A stretch of DNA of 64,000 nucleotides from DATFBY01 sp035253585 (lineage in GTDB: Bacteria; Gemmatimonadota; Gemmatimonadetes; Gemmatimonadales; Gemmatimonadaceae), in the NCBI GenBank assembly GCA_035253585.1, contig DATFBY010000135.1, forward strand, positions 1 through 64,000, in the 5' to 3' direction. Below, one piece after another: positions 9,501 through 17,469 of this stretch. Position numbers and translations under genes: made by a program. Position 1 is the first letter of the stretch, and each line of letters starts with the position of its first letter. The notes under the pieces were generated by a model. It had not been told where the DNA came from and ran no database searches. It was given only the letters and a program-made list of their open reading frames with translations.

Positions 9501-9851
9501 CTCCACGAGCTGGATGTTCATCTCGAGGTTCTGGCCGAGCGTGAGGAAGACGTTGTCACGCGTCGCCTGCTGATAGCCGATGCGGCGAATGGTGAGTGTG
9601 TACGGTCCACCGGTCTCGAGTCCGGCGACAGCGTAGCGGCCGCCTTCCTTCGAGATCGTACCGGTAGTCGCGCCGGTTGCGCGATGCTGAACTTGAATCT
9701 GTGCGGCTTCGATCCCCTCGCCGTTGGCTCCGCTCACCACGCCGCTAATCGTGGCGGTGGTGATGCCCTGCGCGTCGAGCCGAGCGAGGCCGCCGCTCGT
9801 GACAATCGCCGCGAGGGCGATCAGTCCGAGACGCCGACATTGCTGGATCAT
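6585..9851 (-). CDS. Oar-type TonB-dependent outer-membrane receptor
   Basis: A large outer-membrane beta-barrel (1088 aa) for TonB-driven uptake. The ATG at 9851 is preceded by GAAGGAGAG and opens a signal peptide ending LARLDAQ. Residues about 30-115 form a carboxypeptidase-regulatory-like beta domain (TATISGVVSG, then YTLTIRRIGYQ). The plug follows (FVRATPQV, NIQIDGASETDLFG, SLEAVKEYQVLLSPFDLR, NAVTKSGTNQFRG), which is characteristic of the Oar/SusC-like receptors. The barrel occupies the rest and ends with an aromatic C-terminus (TARYSLF). The substrate is unknown. No SusD-like lipoprotein accompanies it. The 485-bp upstream region carries clustered TGACA/TGTCA half-sites. Confidence 0.93.
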   Translation of the reverse strand: MIQQCRRLGLIALAAIVTSGGLARLDAQGITTATISGVVSGANGEGIEAAQIQVQHRATGATTGTISKEGGRYAVAGLETGGPYTLTIRRIGYQQATRDNVFLTLGQNLEMNIQLVEQAATLAGVTVEAEEDPLFSASKQGTSTHINEQLIQRLPTLNRNFTDFVRATPQVSTTGPGLSGGGVNNRFNNIQIDGASETDLFGLGSTGQPGGQARGKSISLEAVKEYQVLLSPFDLRHGNFNGALINAVTKSGTNQFRGTAFYTMRNEGLARDVPLIRQSTFDQKMFGFSLGGPIVTDKAHFFIAPEFQNQEQPATGPYLGQGADAGVPFLATEANLTRFGQLLEGYGIEPGSANIFNAENPTRNFFGRLDININPVHRFFIRHNYGMAEWDRLTDRNRTTVQMTSNGYFFASRKNATVAQLLSNFNNGTSNELIAGFTTIRDRRTPNSFAPQVSVRTIGTDGSTVTLRAGSEEFSQGNSLDQDIFELTNNYSFPLGARHRLTVGGRAERYTIANLFSRASFGVYEFDNLDSLARGSARTFRIAKNLGGGSNAAEFDAYQFALYVQDQFQYNSRLTITYGIRADMPVLPDEPRYTSAVEGTFGRDTREVPTGKVQWSPRVGFNWDVTGDRVNQIRGGAGVFVGRPAFVWVSNAYANSGSGLVTLLCGVGSSVDSRARQPFSPDPENQPSNCLNGQGLSTGFIGPVNLLTSDLNYPQVLRGSLAYDRRLPWNMVGTLEGMYTRGINNWFYVNRNIAFRGTDKNGRAIYADTITTAGVVRIRPVSTRFQEVIDVENQSKDYSFNITGQLQKQFAQAVEARVSYTYSRARDVQSLTSSQAISNWRFGRTLGGRHDDKNLGISLFDQPHKLQVTATYTAPWKRFPTDVSVLYTGQSGAPYDYIYSGGSGGSGDLNGDGFQGNDLIYIPRDATNPNEIIFRNIGGTTPATAAEQAAAFEEFIESSDCLREQRGRIMERNSCRAPWQNTMDLSIRQSLPAVGGNRLAVQLDIFNFLNLINKDWGKIQVTANSLNSNVPLLQHVGQTGTNGAAGGANIPLTQSQGIFQFPLSTREYTSDNFSSYYQIQLTARYSLF

Positions 9852-10336
9852 TCGTGTGACTCTCCTTCGGGAAAAGGTGCGACTACGCAACGATCGCCAG
9901 CGCGGAGCGACCCGGGCGTGCGATCGTCGGCGGGGTGGAGACGATGTGGGCCTGAGGTGCGGGCGTAATCGTCAGGAAATCCGAGGGTACGCCGAAATGT
10001 CGTCGGGCGACGTTTCGTGCCATCGTGGGGCGCGGTAACGAACGGGTCACCGTTGCGGGGTGAACCCTGTCCCTCTCCCGCCGCGGGCTGCGAGATGCGG
10101 GACGAAATTCCTGGCGAAAAATGCGGGCAAAACGCCCGCGTTACGGCTCCCAGAGTATCACTTTCGCACCGCATTCGCCAGAGAAGCGGTCAGGGTGTCG
10201 AACTCATTGTAAGACACCGTGTCAAACCCTTCTGACACCCCCATTGTCAGACCCTGCAAGCGCAGGTCGACACCATTAGTTGTGGCGTCACGTAGGGCCT
10301 TGAGGCGCTTCCGTTTACCCACATCGAGACTGACTC
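9852..10336. promoter_or_regulatory. divergent regulatory region with TGACA/TGTCA cluster
   Basis: A 485-bp gene-free stretch between the divergent receptor and adhesin-like genes. The receptor-proximal part holds only the receptor's Shine-Dalgarno sequence. Between 10191 and 10250 there is a cluster of symmetric elements: GGTGTC at 10195-10200, the palindrome GACACCGTGTC at 10213-10223, and CTGACA-N7-TGTCAG at 10232-10250. These look like a multi-site operator. Which regulator would bind it is not evident. No clear -35/-10 pair was found. Confidence 0.5.
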
Positions 10337-11134
10337 ATGCGACGTCCCCTTTTGCTCGCTTCGGCGTTGTTGCCGCTATTGGCCGCGCCCTGTCCCGCCC
10401 TGGCGCAGTACCGGGACCTCGAGTTCTCCGCCAAACGAGACGGGAGTGCGAATGCCGCCGGCGCCAGCAAGATCGTGATCGATGCGCGAGCGGGCTCGCT
10501 CCGCGTGAATGGCAAGAGCGGTTCGCGTGAGGTGCGCGCGACGGGAACCGCGTACGCGTCGACCAAGGATTTGTTGGACGATGTGCGGCTCACGACCGAG
10601 CGTCGCGGCGATCAGGTCGTCGTGCTCGTCGACATTCCGGAGCGCGATGGATGGGATGACGACATGCAAGCGCTGCTCGATCTTACGATCGAAGTGCCCG
10701 ACAACATCGCGCTGGAGATCGAGGATTCGAGTGGCGAGGCGCACGTGGTCGGCGTCGCCGGAGTCGAGATCGATGATGGGTCGGGCTCGCTGATCCTCGA
10801 GAGCCTCGGAGGCCCGCTGACGGTCCATGATGGCTCAGGCGAGCTGCGCATCGAGAAAGTGCGGGGCGACGTGCGAGTGCGCGACGGCTCCGGCGAGATC
10901 GAGGTGCGTGAAGTGACTGGCTCGTTGACGATCGAGACCGACGGATCTGGTGCGATCGACGTCGACGGAGTCACTGAACGGATGCACGTCGAATCGGATG
11001 GATCGGGACCAATCAACGCGCGAAACGTCGGCGGGGATTTCGTGGTTGATCGGAAGGGGAGTGGAGGAATTCGGTATCGTGATGTGAAGGGGGATGTGCA
11101 GATACCGAGGAATAAGAGGGAGGGATATCGTTAG
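10337..11134 (+). CDS. secreted DUF4097-like beta-repeat protein
   Basis: A 265-residue exported protein with a clear signal peptide (hydrophobic core ending PALAQ). From about residue 130 to 250 it consists of roughly seven imperfect repeats of about 17-20 residues built around D-G-S-G followed by alternating hydrophobic and charged residues. This pattern is typical of the single-stranded beta-helix in DUF4097/head-GIN-type putative adhesins. It probably sits in the periplasm or on the surface. No catalytic motif is visible. It diverges from the Oar-type receptor and is followed by a strong hairpin. Function is unknown; the family assignment rests on the repeat pattern. Confidence 0.75.
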   Translation: MRRPLLLASALLPLLAAPCPALAQYRDLEFSAKRDGSANAAGASKIVIDARAGSLRVNGKSGSREVRATGTAYASTKDLLDDVRLTTERRGDQVVVLVDIPERDGWDDDMQALLDLTIEVPDNIALEIEDSSGEAHVVGVAGVEIDDGSGSLILESLGGPLTVHDGSGELRIEKVRGDVRVRDGSGEIEVREVTGSLTIETDGSGAIDVDGVTERMHVESDGSGPINARNVGGDFVVDRKGSGGIRYRDVKGDVQIPRNKREGYR

Positions 11135-11173
11135 GCAGGGAGGAGGGAGGTGGGGACGAGGAAGGAAACGGAA

Positions 11174-11199
11174 AGCGCCCGGCAACGTCGCCGGGCGCT
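11174..11199. terminator. bidirectional hairpin terminator
   Basis: A 10-bp stem (AGCGCCCGGC 11174-11183, GCCGGGCGCT 11190-11199) with a 6-nt loop, AAAs before it and CATTGTTTGT after it. It lies between two convergent genes. Confidence 0.8.
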
Positions 11200-11235
11200 C
11201 ATTGTTTGTCCTGCTCCTCCCTTCTCCCTCTTCCC

Positions 11236-11718
11236 TTACTCGTAATTCGCCGCTCTCACTCCCTTCGGATTCAGCGGTGTGCACGCGACGATGTTCGACA
11301 TGCTCGAAGCTTCGTGCACCTTGATGAAGAAGGTCCCGGTCTTCTTGCTCGGGGTGGTGAAGGGGAGGGTGGCGGTGGCGGTGCCCTCGCCATTCGGGCC
11401 GATCGTCAGCGCCGGGTAGAGGCTCGTTTCGCCTACAACACCGACGTCGGTCGCACAGGTACCGTAGTGGACATGCCACGCATATGTGGCACCCGCCTGG
11501 GCGCCGGTGAGCTTCACGTTGGCGATCGTCTTGGCGTCTCCGTCGGGGGTCAGGGAGCCGACGATCTTCGCGCCAGTGCCTCCGGTATCGTCCTCAACGG
11601 GCGTGGCCCACGCCGGGGAGGCCTCCAGCGCGCCGGGCGACTCCGTCAGTACGTTGCCCTCCACGCAGGCGGCGAGCGCACCAGCGGCCAACAGGGCCGC
11701 GTAAACACGAATCCTCAT
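11236..11718 (-). CDS. WHVH-motif lipoprotein (Cu/Zn-SOD-like fold, non-enzymatic)
   Basis: A 160-residue lipoprotein. The start at 11718 gives a signal peptide ending in the lipobox LAAC. Residues 50-150 form a beta-sandwich-like domain with AWHVHYGTC in the middle and SNIVACTPLNP near the end. His-x-His resembles the copper-ligand strand of Cu/Zn superoxide dismutase and CHRD-like domains, but the other metal ligands of SOD are absent, so enzyme activity is unlikely. The two conserved cysteines could form a disulfide. A paralogue with the same WHVH-x-G-x-C motif lies at 35953-36417. It converges with the DUF4097-like gene; its own promoter region is 11719-11922. Confidence 0.68.
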   Translation of the reverse strand: MRIRVYAALLAAGALAACVEGNVLTESPGALEASPAWATPVEDDTGGTGAKIVGSLTPDGDAKTIANVKLTGAQAGATYAWHVHYGTCATDVGVVGETSLYPALTIGPNGEGTATATLPFTTPSKKTGTFFIKVHEASSMSNIVACTPLNPKGVRAANYE

Positions 11719-11922
11719 CGCTGATCTCTCCAAAGTGGGGTGGTCCCGGTACTTCTCCGTGCAGACTGCGTGCGCGCGCGACGCGGAGAACATACCGGAA
11801 GGGAGAGGAAGCGACAGGGCGCGATGTGGCTTGCGGCCCGCGGACTGCGGCCCGCGGCGTCTTAGCGAGATGGACTCGATCACCACGTGCCGCAGGCCGC
11901 ACACCGCTGGCCGCAAGCCGGA

Positions 11923-11979
11923 TTGACACGGGCAGAAGTTGATGATACAATAGAATCACCACCTGATTCTACTGTATCA
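11923..11979 (+). promoter_or_regulatory. sigma70 promoter with operator dyad reaching the start codon
   Basis: TTGACA (11923-11928), a 17-nt spacer, then TACAAT (11946-11951), an almost consensus sigma70 promoter. A 16-bp inverted repeat (TGATACAATAGAATCA at 11943-11958 and TGATTCTACTGTATCA at 11964-11979; 15 of 16 symmetric) covers the -10 box and the expected start site and abuts the ATG at 11980. A bound repressor would block both polymerase and ribosome access. Candidate regulator: the ChrB-like product itself, by inference. Confidence 0.85.
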
Positions 11980-12912
11980 ATGACTCGCTGGCTCCTCCTC
12001 ATCCACCACCTCCCGCCGAAGCCCGACTATCTCCGGGTGAAGGTGCGGCGTCGGCTTCAGCGTGTCGGCGCACTTGGCCTGAAGAACTCGGTCTACGTGC
12101 TGCCGAAGCGTGACGAGACGCTCGAGGACCTGGAGTGGGTTCTCTCCGAGATCCGCGACGAGAGTGGCGAGGCAGCGATCCTCGATGCGGAATTCCTGCA
12201 CGGTCCGTCGGACGAGGAGCTGGAAGCGCGCTTCCGCGCCGAGCGCGACGAAGAGTATGCCGCGCTCACCAAGGAGGCGCGCACGCTCGCCCGCACATCG
12301 GCCAGCGACGCCGATCTGAGCCGCCTTCGTCGGCGCATCGCCGACATCGCACGGCTCGACTTCTTCGGAGCATCCAAGCGGGGCGACGCGGAGCAGGAGA
12401 TCGCGCGTCTGGAGAGCGCCGCGCTCCGAGAGAGCGCGCTGACGCCTGACGAGGCAGATAGAGCCGCGACAGACGGTCTGCCTAACAAGCCCTCGGGCGC
12501 GGTCTGGGTGACCCGCGCCGGGGTGTTCGTCGATCGGATCGCCAGCGCCTGGCTCATTCGCCGCTTCATCGATCCCAAGGCCTCCTTCCGCTTCGTGAAC
12601 GACATCCGCCACTCGCCGAACGCCAACGAATTGCGTTTCGACATGGTCGGTGGCGAATACACACACGAGGGCGACCGCTGCACCTTCGAAGTGCTCGTCG
12701 ACCGTTTCGCGCCCGACGATCCAGCACTCGATGCGATCGGGAAAATCGTGCACGACATCGATCTGAAGGATGAGAAGTTCGGCTCGCCCGAGGTGGCTGG
12801 ATTGCTGGCGATCTTGAGTGGGCTGGTGCGCGCGCATCCGGATGACGCCGAGCGCCTGACGATTGGCGGCGCGATCTTCGACGCGCTTTATGCGCGGCTG
12901 TCGGCTTCATGA
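11980..12912 (+). CDS. ChrB-like chromate resistance/regulatory protein
   Basis: A 310-residue cytoplasmic protein. The N-terminal part (WLLLIHHLPPKPDYLRVKVRRRLQ, in which a KNSVYVLP strand follows) matches the ChrB N-terminal domain. The C-terminal half, from about residue 175 (VTRAGVFVDRIASAWLI, then FIDPKASFRFV, GGEYTHEGDRCTFE, GLLAILSGL), matches the ChrB C-terminal domain. ChrB proteins are described as chromate-responsive regulators or accessory factors of the ChrA exporter. The ATG at 11980 directly follows the operator dyad, with no Shine-Dalgarno sequence, so the message may be leaderless or nearly so. The next gene overlaps it by 4 nt. No ChrA gene is present in this window. Confidence 0.82.
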   Translation: MTRWLLLIHHLPPKPDYLRVKVRRRLQRVGALGLKNSVYVLPKRDETLEDLEWVLSEIRDESGEAAILDAEFLHGPSDEELEARFRAERDEEYAALTKEARTLARTSASDADLSRLRRRIADIARLDFFGASKRGDAEQEIARLESAALRESALTPDEADRAATDGLPNKPSGAVWVTRAGVFVDRIASAWLIRRFIDPKASFRFVNDIRHSPNANELRFDMVGGEYTHEGDRCTFEVLVDRFAPDDPALDAIGKIVHDIDLKDEKFGSPEVAGLLAILSGLVRAHPDDAERLTIGGAIFDALYARLSAS

Positions 12913-13904
12913 CGCCCGAGACGCTGCTGCTCACGCGCGCCGATGTGCGGGCGCTGCTCGACATGGACGCGTGCATCGCGGCGGTCGAGGACGCGTTCCG
13001 CGCGCACGCCGAGCGTCGCACGATACGCCCGGGCGTGCTGGGCGTCGATGCACCGCCACGTGGCGTCTTCCATGTGAAGGCTGCGGGTGTCCGCGGCGCG
13101 ACGTCGTACTACGCCGCGAAGGTGAACGCGAACTTCCCAGGCAATCCGCGCGAGCGCGGTACACCGTCCATCCAGGGACTCATGGTGCTGTTCGACGCCG
13201 ACGCGGGCGCGCCCATCGCTGTGATGGATTCGGTCGAAGTCACCAGTCTGCGGACCGCGGCCGCCACGGGTGTGGCGGCCAAGTATCTGGCGCTGCCTGA
13301 CGCGAGTGTGGCAACGATCGCGGGGTGCGGAGTGCAGGGCCGCTCGCAGCTGCTGGCGCTCTCGCGCGTCCGAGAGCTCCGCTCGGCGCTCGCGTTCGAC
13401 CGAGATGCCGACACGGCCGCCGTATTCGCCCGCGAGATGTCGACGCTCCTGGGAATTCCCGTCCAGGCGTCGAGCGATCTCGCGTCTGCGGTGCGCGCGA
13501 GCGACATGTGCGTGACGTGTACGCCCTCTCGTCAGGCGATCGTCGGGCGCGACGCCGCGCATCCCGGGTTGTTCATCGCCGGCGTTGGCGCGGACAACCA
13601 CGACAAACAGGAGCTGGATGTGTCACTTCTCGCGTCGTCGACCGTGGTGGTGGACGTTCTCGAGCAGTGCGTGAAGGAAGGGGATCTGCACCATGCGATC
13701 GAAGCGGGTGCGATGCGCGCTGAAGACGTGCACGGTGAGCTGGCCGACGTGGTGAGTGGAAAGCGGCCGGGGCGCACGTCGCGTGAAGAGGTGACAGTGT
13801 TCGACAGCACTGGCACCGCGCTCGAGGATGTCGCCGCCGCAGCGGTCGTATACGAACGGGCGCTCGCCACCGGACGTGGCGTACGTCTGTCTTTCCTCGA
13901 CTAG
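12909..13904 (+). CDS. ornithine cyclodeaminase / mu-crystallin family protein
   Basis: A 331-residue NAD(P)-dependent enzyme of the OCD/mu-crystallin family. Visible: N-terminal DVRALLDMDACIAAVEDAF, the substrate-region HVKAAG and YYAAKVNANFPGNP, then the Rossmann fingerprint GCGVQGRSQL (about residues 138-147) and the GVGADNHDKQELD stretch. Family members act on ornithine, alanine or other imino/amino acids; the exact substrate cannot be told from sequence alone. The ATG overlaps the ChrB-like stop (ATGA), and a second ChrB-domain gene follows 9 nt later, so it is embedded in a chromate-type operon. Its role there is unclear. Confidence 0.85.
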   Translation: MTPETLLLTRADVRALLDMDACIAAVEDAFRAHAERRTIRPGVLGVDAPPRGVFHVKAAGVRGATSYYAAKVNANFPGNPRERGTPSIQGLMVLFDADAGAPIAVMDSVEVTSLRTAAATGVAAKYLALPDASVATIAGCGVQGRSQLLALSRVRELRSALAFDRDADTAAVFAREMSTLLGIPVQASSDLASAVRASDMCVTCTPSRQAIVGRDAAHPGLFIAGVGADNHDKQELDVSLLASSTVVVDVLEQCVKEGDLHHAIEAGAMRAEDVHGELADVVSGKRPGRTSREEVTVFDSTGTALEDVAAAAVVYERALATGRGVRLSFLD

Positions 13905-13913
13905 GAGGATCTC

Positions 13914-14378
13914 ATGCGCTGGATCACACGTGAGCGGCCGGTGATCGACCGCGTCGCCTGTCCGTGGCTCATCGCGCGGTTCATCGACCGTGAGCCGGAG
14001 TTTCTGTTCGTGCCGCCTGACGAGGTGGAGCGGAAAGCGGCCGAGTTAGGCGCCACGCCCTACGACGTGGAAGGGGTGGAGCTCACGCACGACGGGCCGA
14101 AGTGCAGCTTCGACGCGTTTCTGGCGAAGTATCACCTTGAGGATCCGGCGTTGCATCGAATCGCCGAGATCGTGCGTGGGGCGGACACGGCGCGGTTGGA
14201 TCTGGCGCCGCAGGCGGCCGGATTGCTGGCGATCTCGTTCGGGCTGTCGCGAATGTTCAAGGACGATCACCAACAGCTGGCACATGGTTTCGTGATGTAC
14301 GACGCGCTGTATGCGTGGAGTCGTGATGCGTTCGACGCGACGCACAGCTGGAATCCGCAAAGGAAGAAAGTAAGCTGA
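13914..14378 (+). CDS. stand-alone ChrB C-terminal domain protein
   Basis: A 154-residue protein preceded by AGGAGG. It aligns with the C-terminal half of the ChrB-like protein two genes upstream. Shared: a VIDRVACPWLIARFIDR stretch matching VFVDRIASAWLIRRFID, LTHDGPKCSFDAF matching YTHEGDRCTFEVL, and a late GLLAIS(F)GL helix. It therefore looks like a duplicated domain that became a separate gene. It carries an extra cysteine at CPWLI which the longer protein lacks. Convergent with transketolase, 12 nt away, with no obvious hairpin between them. Confidence 0.82.
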   Translation: MRWITRERPVIDRVACPWLIARFIDREPEFLFVPPDEVERKAAELGATPYDVEGVELTHDGPKCSFDAFLAKYHLEDPALHRIAEIVRGADTARLDLAPQAAGLLAISFGLSRMFKDDHQQLAHGFVMYDALYAWSRDAFDATHSWNPQRKKVS

Positions 14379-14390
14379 CCAAAGGGATGC

Positions 14391-16439
14391 TCAGGACACG
14401 CGACGAGCGACGCGCCGCGCGGCCTGAGCTACCACCTCGGTGGTGATCCCGAGCTCTCTGAACAGCACCTGATACGGAGCCGACGCCCCGAAGCGGTCGA
14501 CACCGACTACCTCGCCATCTAACCCCACCCATCGGCGCCATCCCGCCGTCGCCCCGGCCTCCACCGCGACGCGTGCGCGAATCCTGTGTGGCAACACCTG
14601 CTCGCGGTACGCCTCGTCCTGTGCGGCGAACAGCTCCTCGCCTGGCATCGACACGACGCGCACCCGCATCCCTTCCTCGACCAATTCCTCCTTCGCCTCG
14701 AGCGCAAGCTGCACCTCCGAGCCGGTGGCAATCAGGATCACGTGCGGATCGTCGGCATCGGCGAGGACGTACGCGCCGCGTGCCACGCCGCTCGCCGGCG
14801 CCACGCGTGCGCGGTCGAGCACGGGTACTGCCTGACGAGTGAGGATGAGCGCGGTCGGCCCATCGGTGCGCCGCAGCGCGACACGCCAGGCCTCTACCGT
14901 CTCGGTCGCATCCGCCGGCCGCAGCACCACCAGATTAGGAATCGCACGAAGCGCGGTGAGATGCTCGATCGGTTGATGGGTTGGACCGTCTTCCCCCAGC
15001 CCAATGCTGTCATGCGTGAAGACGAAGATGACGGGGAGATCCATGATCCCCGCCATCCTGATGGCCGGACGCATGTAATCGGAGAAGACGAGGAATGTCC
15101 CGCCATATCCTCGCAGCCCGCCATGTAGCGTGATGCCGTTTAGAATGCTCCCCATGCCGTGCTCACGCACACCAAACCGGATGTACGCTCCCGAGAAGTC
15201 CACCCGCCCCAGGGACTTTCCCTTCTCGCCTTTCGGCTGCGTGTTATTGGAGGGCGTTAGATCTGCCGAGCCGCCGACGAGCCATGGAAGCCGCGGGGCG
15301 ATGACATCGAGCGTTGCACCCGACGCTGCGCGGGTGGCGATTGGCTTCGAAGGATTGAATACCGGCAAATCGTCATCCCACCCTGGCGAGAGCTTGCCGC
15401 GCATCGCCTTCATGAGCTCGCGCGCCAACTCCGGGTATGCCAGCTCGTACGCCGCAAACTCGCGCCGCCATTCGGCCTGACGAATCGCTCCACGCGTCCC
15501 CGCTTCCTTCATGAAAGACGCCGCCTCGTCATCGATGAAAAAGAGCACGTCGCTCGGTACACCAAGCCGTTCCTTGGTAAGCCGCACTTCTTCTACGCCC
15601 AGCGGCTCGCCGTGCGCCTTGGCCGTGTCCTGTCGGTTCGGGCTTCCGAAACCGATGTGCGTGCGACATGCGATGAGCGATGGCCGCGACACATCCGCGC
15701 GTGCGTGACGGATGGCCGCGTCGACCGCCAACTGATCGTGTCCGTCGATGCGCTGCGTCTGCCAGTCGTAGGCATGGAAGCGCTGAAGGACATCCTCGGT
15801 GAACGCGAGCGACGTCGGCCCATCGATGCTGATTCCGTTGTCGTCGTACAGGACGATGAGCTTGCCGAGTCCCAGATGCCCAGCCAGCGAACACGCTTCG
15901 TGGGACACGCCCTCCATGAGATCGCCGTCGCTGGTGATCGCGTACGTGAAGTGATCCACGATGTCGAACCCCGGACGGTTGTACCGCTCTGCCAACAGCC
16001 GCTCAGCCAACGCCATTCCCACCGCATTGGCGATCCCCTGACCGAGTGGCCCGGTCGTCGTTTCGACACCGGCGGTGAGACCGCGCTCGGGATGGCCAGG
16101 CGTGCGACTCCCCCATTGTCGGAAGTGCTGCAGCTCCTCGATCGGCAAGTCGTAGCCGGTGAGATGCAACATCGAGTAGAGCAGCATGCTGCCGTGTCCC
16201 GCCGACAGCACGAATCGATCGCGATCGATCCACTCGGGATCGCGCGGATTGAACGTGAGATACCGCGTCCAGAGGACGACGGCTGCGTCGGCCATCCCCA
16301 TTGGCATCCCCGGATGGCCGCTGTTCGCCTTCTGCACGGCGTCCATCGCTAGACCGCGAATCATGTTGGCCGCGCGGCGCGAGAGATCCTCGATGTCCTG
16401 GCCGGCGCGCTCGGCGAGCTCTAGAGCGATGTCGGTCAT
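14391..16439 (-). CDS. tkt: transketolase
   Basis: The thiamine-diphosphate enzyme that moves two-carbon units between sugars in the Calvin and pentose phosphate cycles. Length (682 aa) is standard. Visible: NSGHPGMPMGMAD near the N-terminus, SAGHGSMLLYSMLHL, the TPP/metal motif SDGDLMEG with the later DDNG, the pyrimidine-domain FVFTHDSIGLGEDGPTHQP, and LRPADATE. It is the last gene of the cbbL-cbbS-cbbX-prk-tkt series, 13 nt downstream of phosphoribulokinase, which supports a role in regenerating ribulose bisphosphate. It may also serve as the cell's general transketolase. Confidence 0.96.
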   Translation of the reverse strand: MTDIALELAERAGQDIEDLSRRAANMIRGLAMDAVQKANSGHPGMPMGMADAAVVLWTRYLTFNPRDPEWIDRDRFVLSAGHGSMLLYSMLHLTGYDLPIEELQHFRQWGSRTPGHPERGLTAGVETTTGPLGQGIANAVGMALAERLLAERYNRPGFDIVDHFTYAITSDGDLMEGVSHEACSLAGHLGLGKLIVLYDDNGISIDGPTSLAFTEDVLQRFHAYDWQTQRIDGHDQLAVDAAIRHARADVSRPSLIACRTHIGFGSPNRQDTAKAHGEPLGVEEVRLTKERLGVPSDVLFFIDDEAASFMKEAGTRGAIRQAEWRREFAAYELAYPELARELMKAMRGKLSPGWDDDLPVFNPSKPIATRAASGATLDVIAPRLPWLVGGSADLTPSNNTQPKGEKGKSLGRVDFSGAYIRFGVREHGMGSILNGITLHGGLRGYGGTFLVFSDYMRPAIRMAGIMDLPVIFVFTHDSIGLGEDGPTHQPIEHLTALRAIPNLVVLRPADATETVEAWRVALRRTDGPTALILTRQAVPVLDRARVAPASGVARGAYVLADADDPHVILIATGSEVQLALEAKEELVEEGMRVRVVSMPGEELFAAQDEAYREQVLPHRIRARVAVEAGATAGWRRWVGLDGEVVGVDRFGASAPYQVLFRELGITTEVVAQAARRVARRVS

Positions 16440-16452
16440 TGAGTCTCGGGTG

Positions 16453-17469
16453 TCAGGAGGGTGAGGCGGCCGCGGCGGTCCCGGTGTGCGCGGGCGGCGA
16501 GCCGACGCGGGTCAGTGCGGCCACTGGCGACGCGAACGGAAGGTTCTCGAGGTCGTTGTAGTTCCGCAGCAGATGATAGCTGAGCAGGAGCTGCGTGAGC
16601 GCTAGCTGGTTACTGCGCCGGGTGGCCGCACGGTCCTGATACGCACCGAGTCTCTCGTTAGGCAGCGCGCGCACGCCGGTGCGAACACCAGGAAGGTGGC
16701 GCCAGATCGCCTCCTCCAGCTCTTCGGCGTGCGTGGTAGCGACGTCTCCGGCGATCTCGAGGAAATCGGCGGGACGGCCTCGGTCGCGGCCGAGCTCGAG
16801 ACGGATTCCGCAGTCGGGACTGTGCGTCTCATCTACTAGATAGGTGAGATCGGGATGCGTGATCGTCGGGCGCAGCACCAGGCGCACGTTCAGCTCGCCC
16901 ACCACATCCTCGGACGGGTAAAAGCGGACGACGATGTCGGCGAAGTCACGTTGCGGCTGAATGTAGTCGCGCGAGTCCGCCTCGCGCTTGTCCAACTCGG
17001 CCAACACCTGCTCGATCGTGTAGCCGCGCTTGGTGGTGTCGCGCTTGAGCTTCCAGTCACGGCGCACTGCCTCCGGAGGATCGAGAAAGACCTTCACATC
17101 GAGAAACTGCCGCAGCACCGAGGTGGAGAAGCCGAGCAATCCTTCCACGATCACGAATTCGCGCGGCGCGACGTATTCGGGGCGCACGAGCGTCCCGGTC
17201 GAGTGGTCGTACACCGGCTTGAGGATTGGCTGCCCGTAGTGCAGCTGCTCCAGGTGCATCTCCATCACGTCGATGTAGTTGCAATCGGGGTGCAGCGCCG
17301 TGATGCCCAGTGCCGCGCGCTCCTTGCGGTCGTACTTGTGGTAATCGTCGGTGCAGACGTGAGTGACGCGATCGCGACCGATGATGTCGACGAGGCCGGT
17401 GGTGAGCGTCGTCTTGCCGGCGGCGCTGTCGCCGACGATGCCGAGGATGATTGGGCGCCGTCTGGTCAT
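16453..17469 (-). CDS. prk: phosphoribulokinase (cyanobacterial/plant-like class)
   Basis: Phosphorylates ribulose 5-phosphate to the RuBisCO substrate. 338 residues. Visible: the P-loop GDSAAGKTTL (about 13-22), DDYHKYDRKER, GITALHPDCNYID, KPVYDHSTG and the catalytic-region VIVEGLLGF. Length and these motifs match the class found in cyanobacteria and plants (about 330 aa) rather than the roughly 290-aa proteobacterial CbbP with its SGAGTT-type loop. The regulatory cysteine pair of the plant enzyme is not visible at the P-loop. Its ATG overlaps the cbbX stop by 4 nt. The C-terminal tail of about 25 residues is low complexity and specific to this protein. Confidence 0.93.
   Translation of the reverse strand: MTRRRPIILGIVGDSAAGKTTLTTGLVDIIGRDRVTHVCTDDYHKYDRKERAALGITALHPDCNYIDVMEMHLEQLHYGQPILKPVYDHSTGTLVRPEYVAPREFVIVEGLLGFSTSVLRQFLDVKVFLDPPEAVRRDWKLKRDTTKRGYTIEQVLAELDKREADSRDYIQPQRDFADIVVRFYPSEDVVGELNVRLVLRPTITHPDLTYLVDETHSPDCGIRLELGRDRGRPADFLEIAGDVATTHAEELEEAIWRHLPGVRTGVRALPNERLGAYQDRAATRRSNQLALTQLLLSYHLLRNYNDLENLPFASPVAALTRVGSPPAHTGTAAAASPS

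Noticed and set aside
9870..9897. Another activator dyad (GTGCGACTACGCAA) in front of the Oar-type receptor
   Set aside because: The half-site spacing is 2 bp shorter than in TTGCGACATGTCGCAA, and no GG-N10-GC element or paired site is evident nearby.
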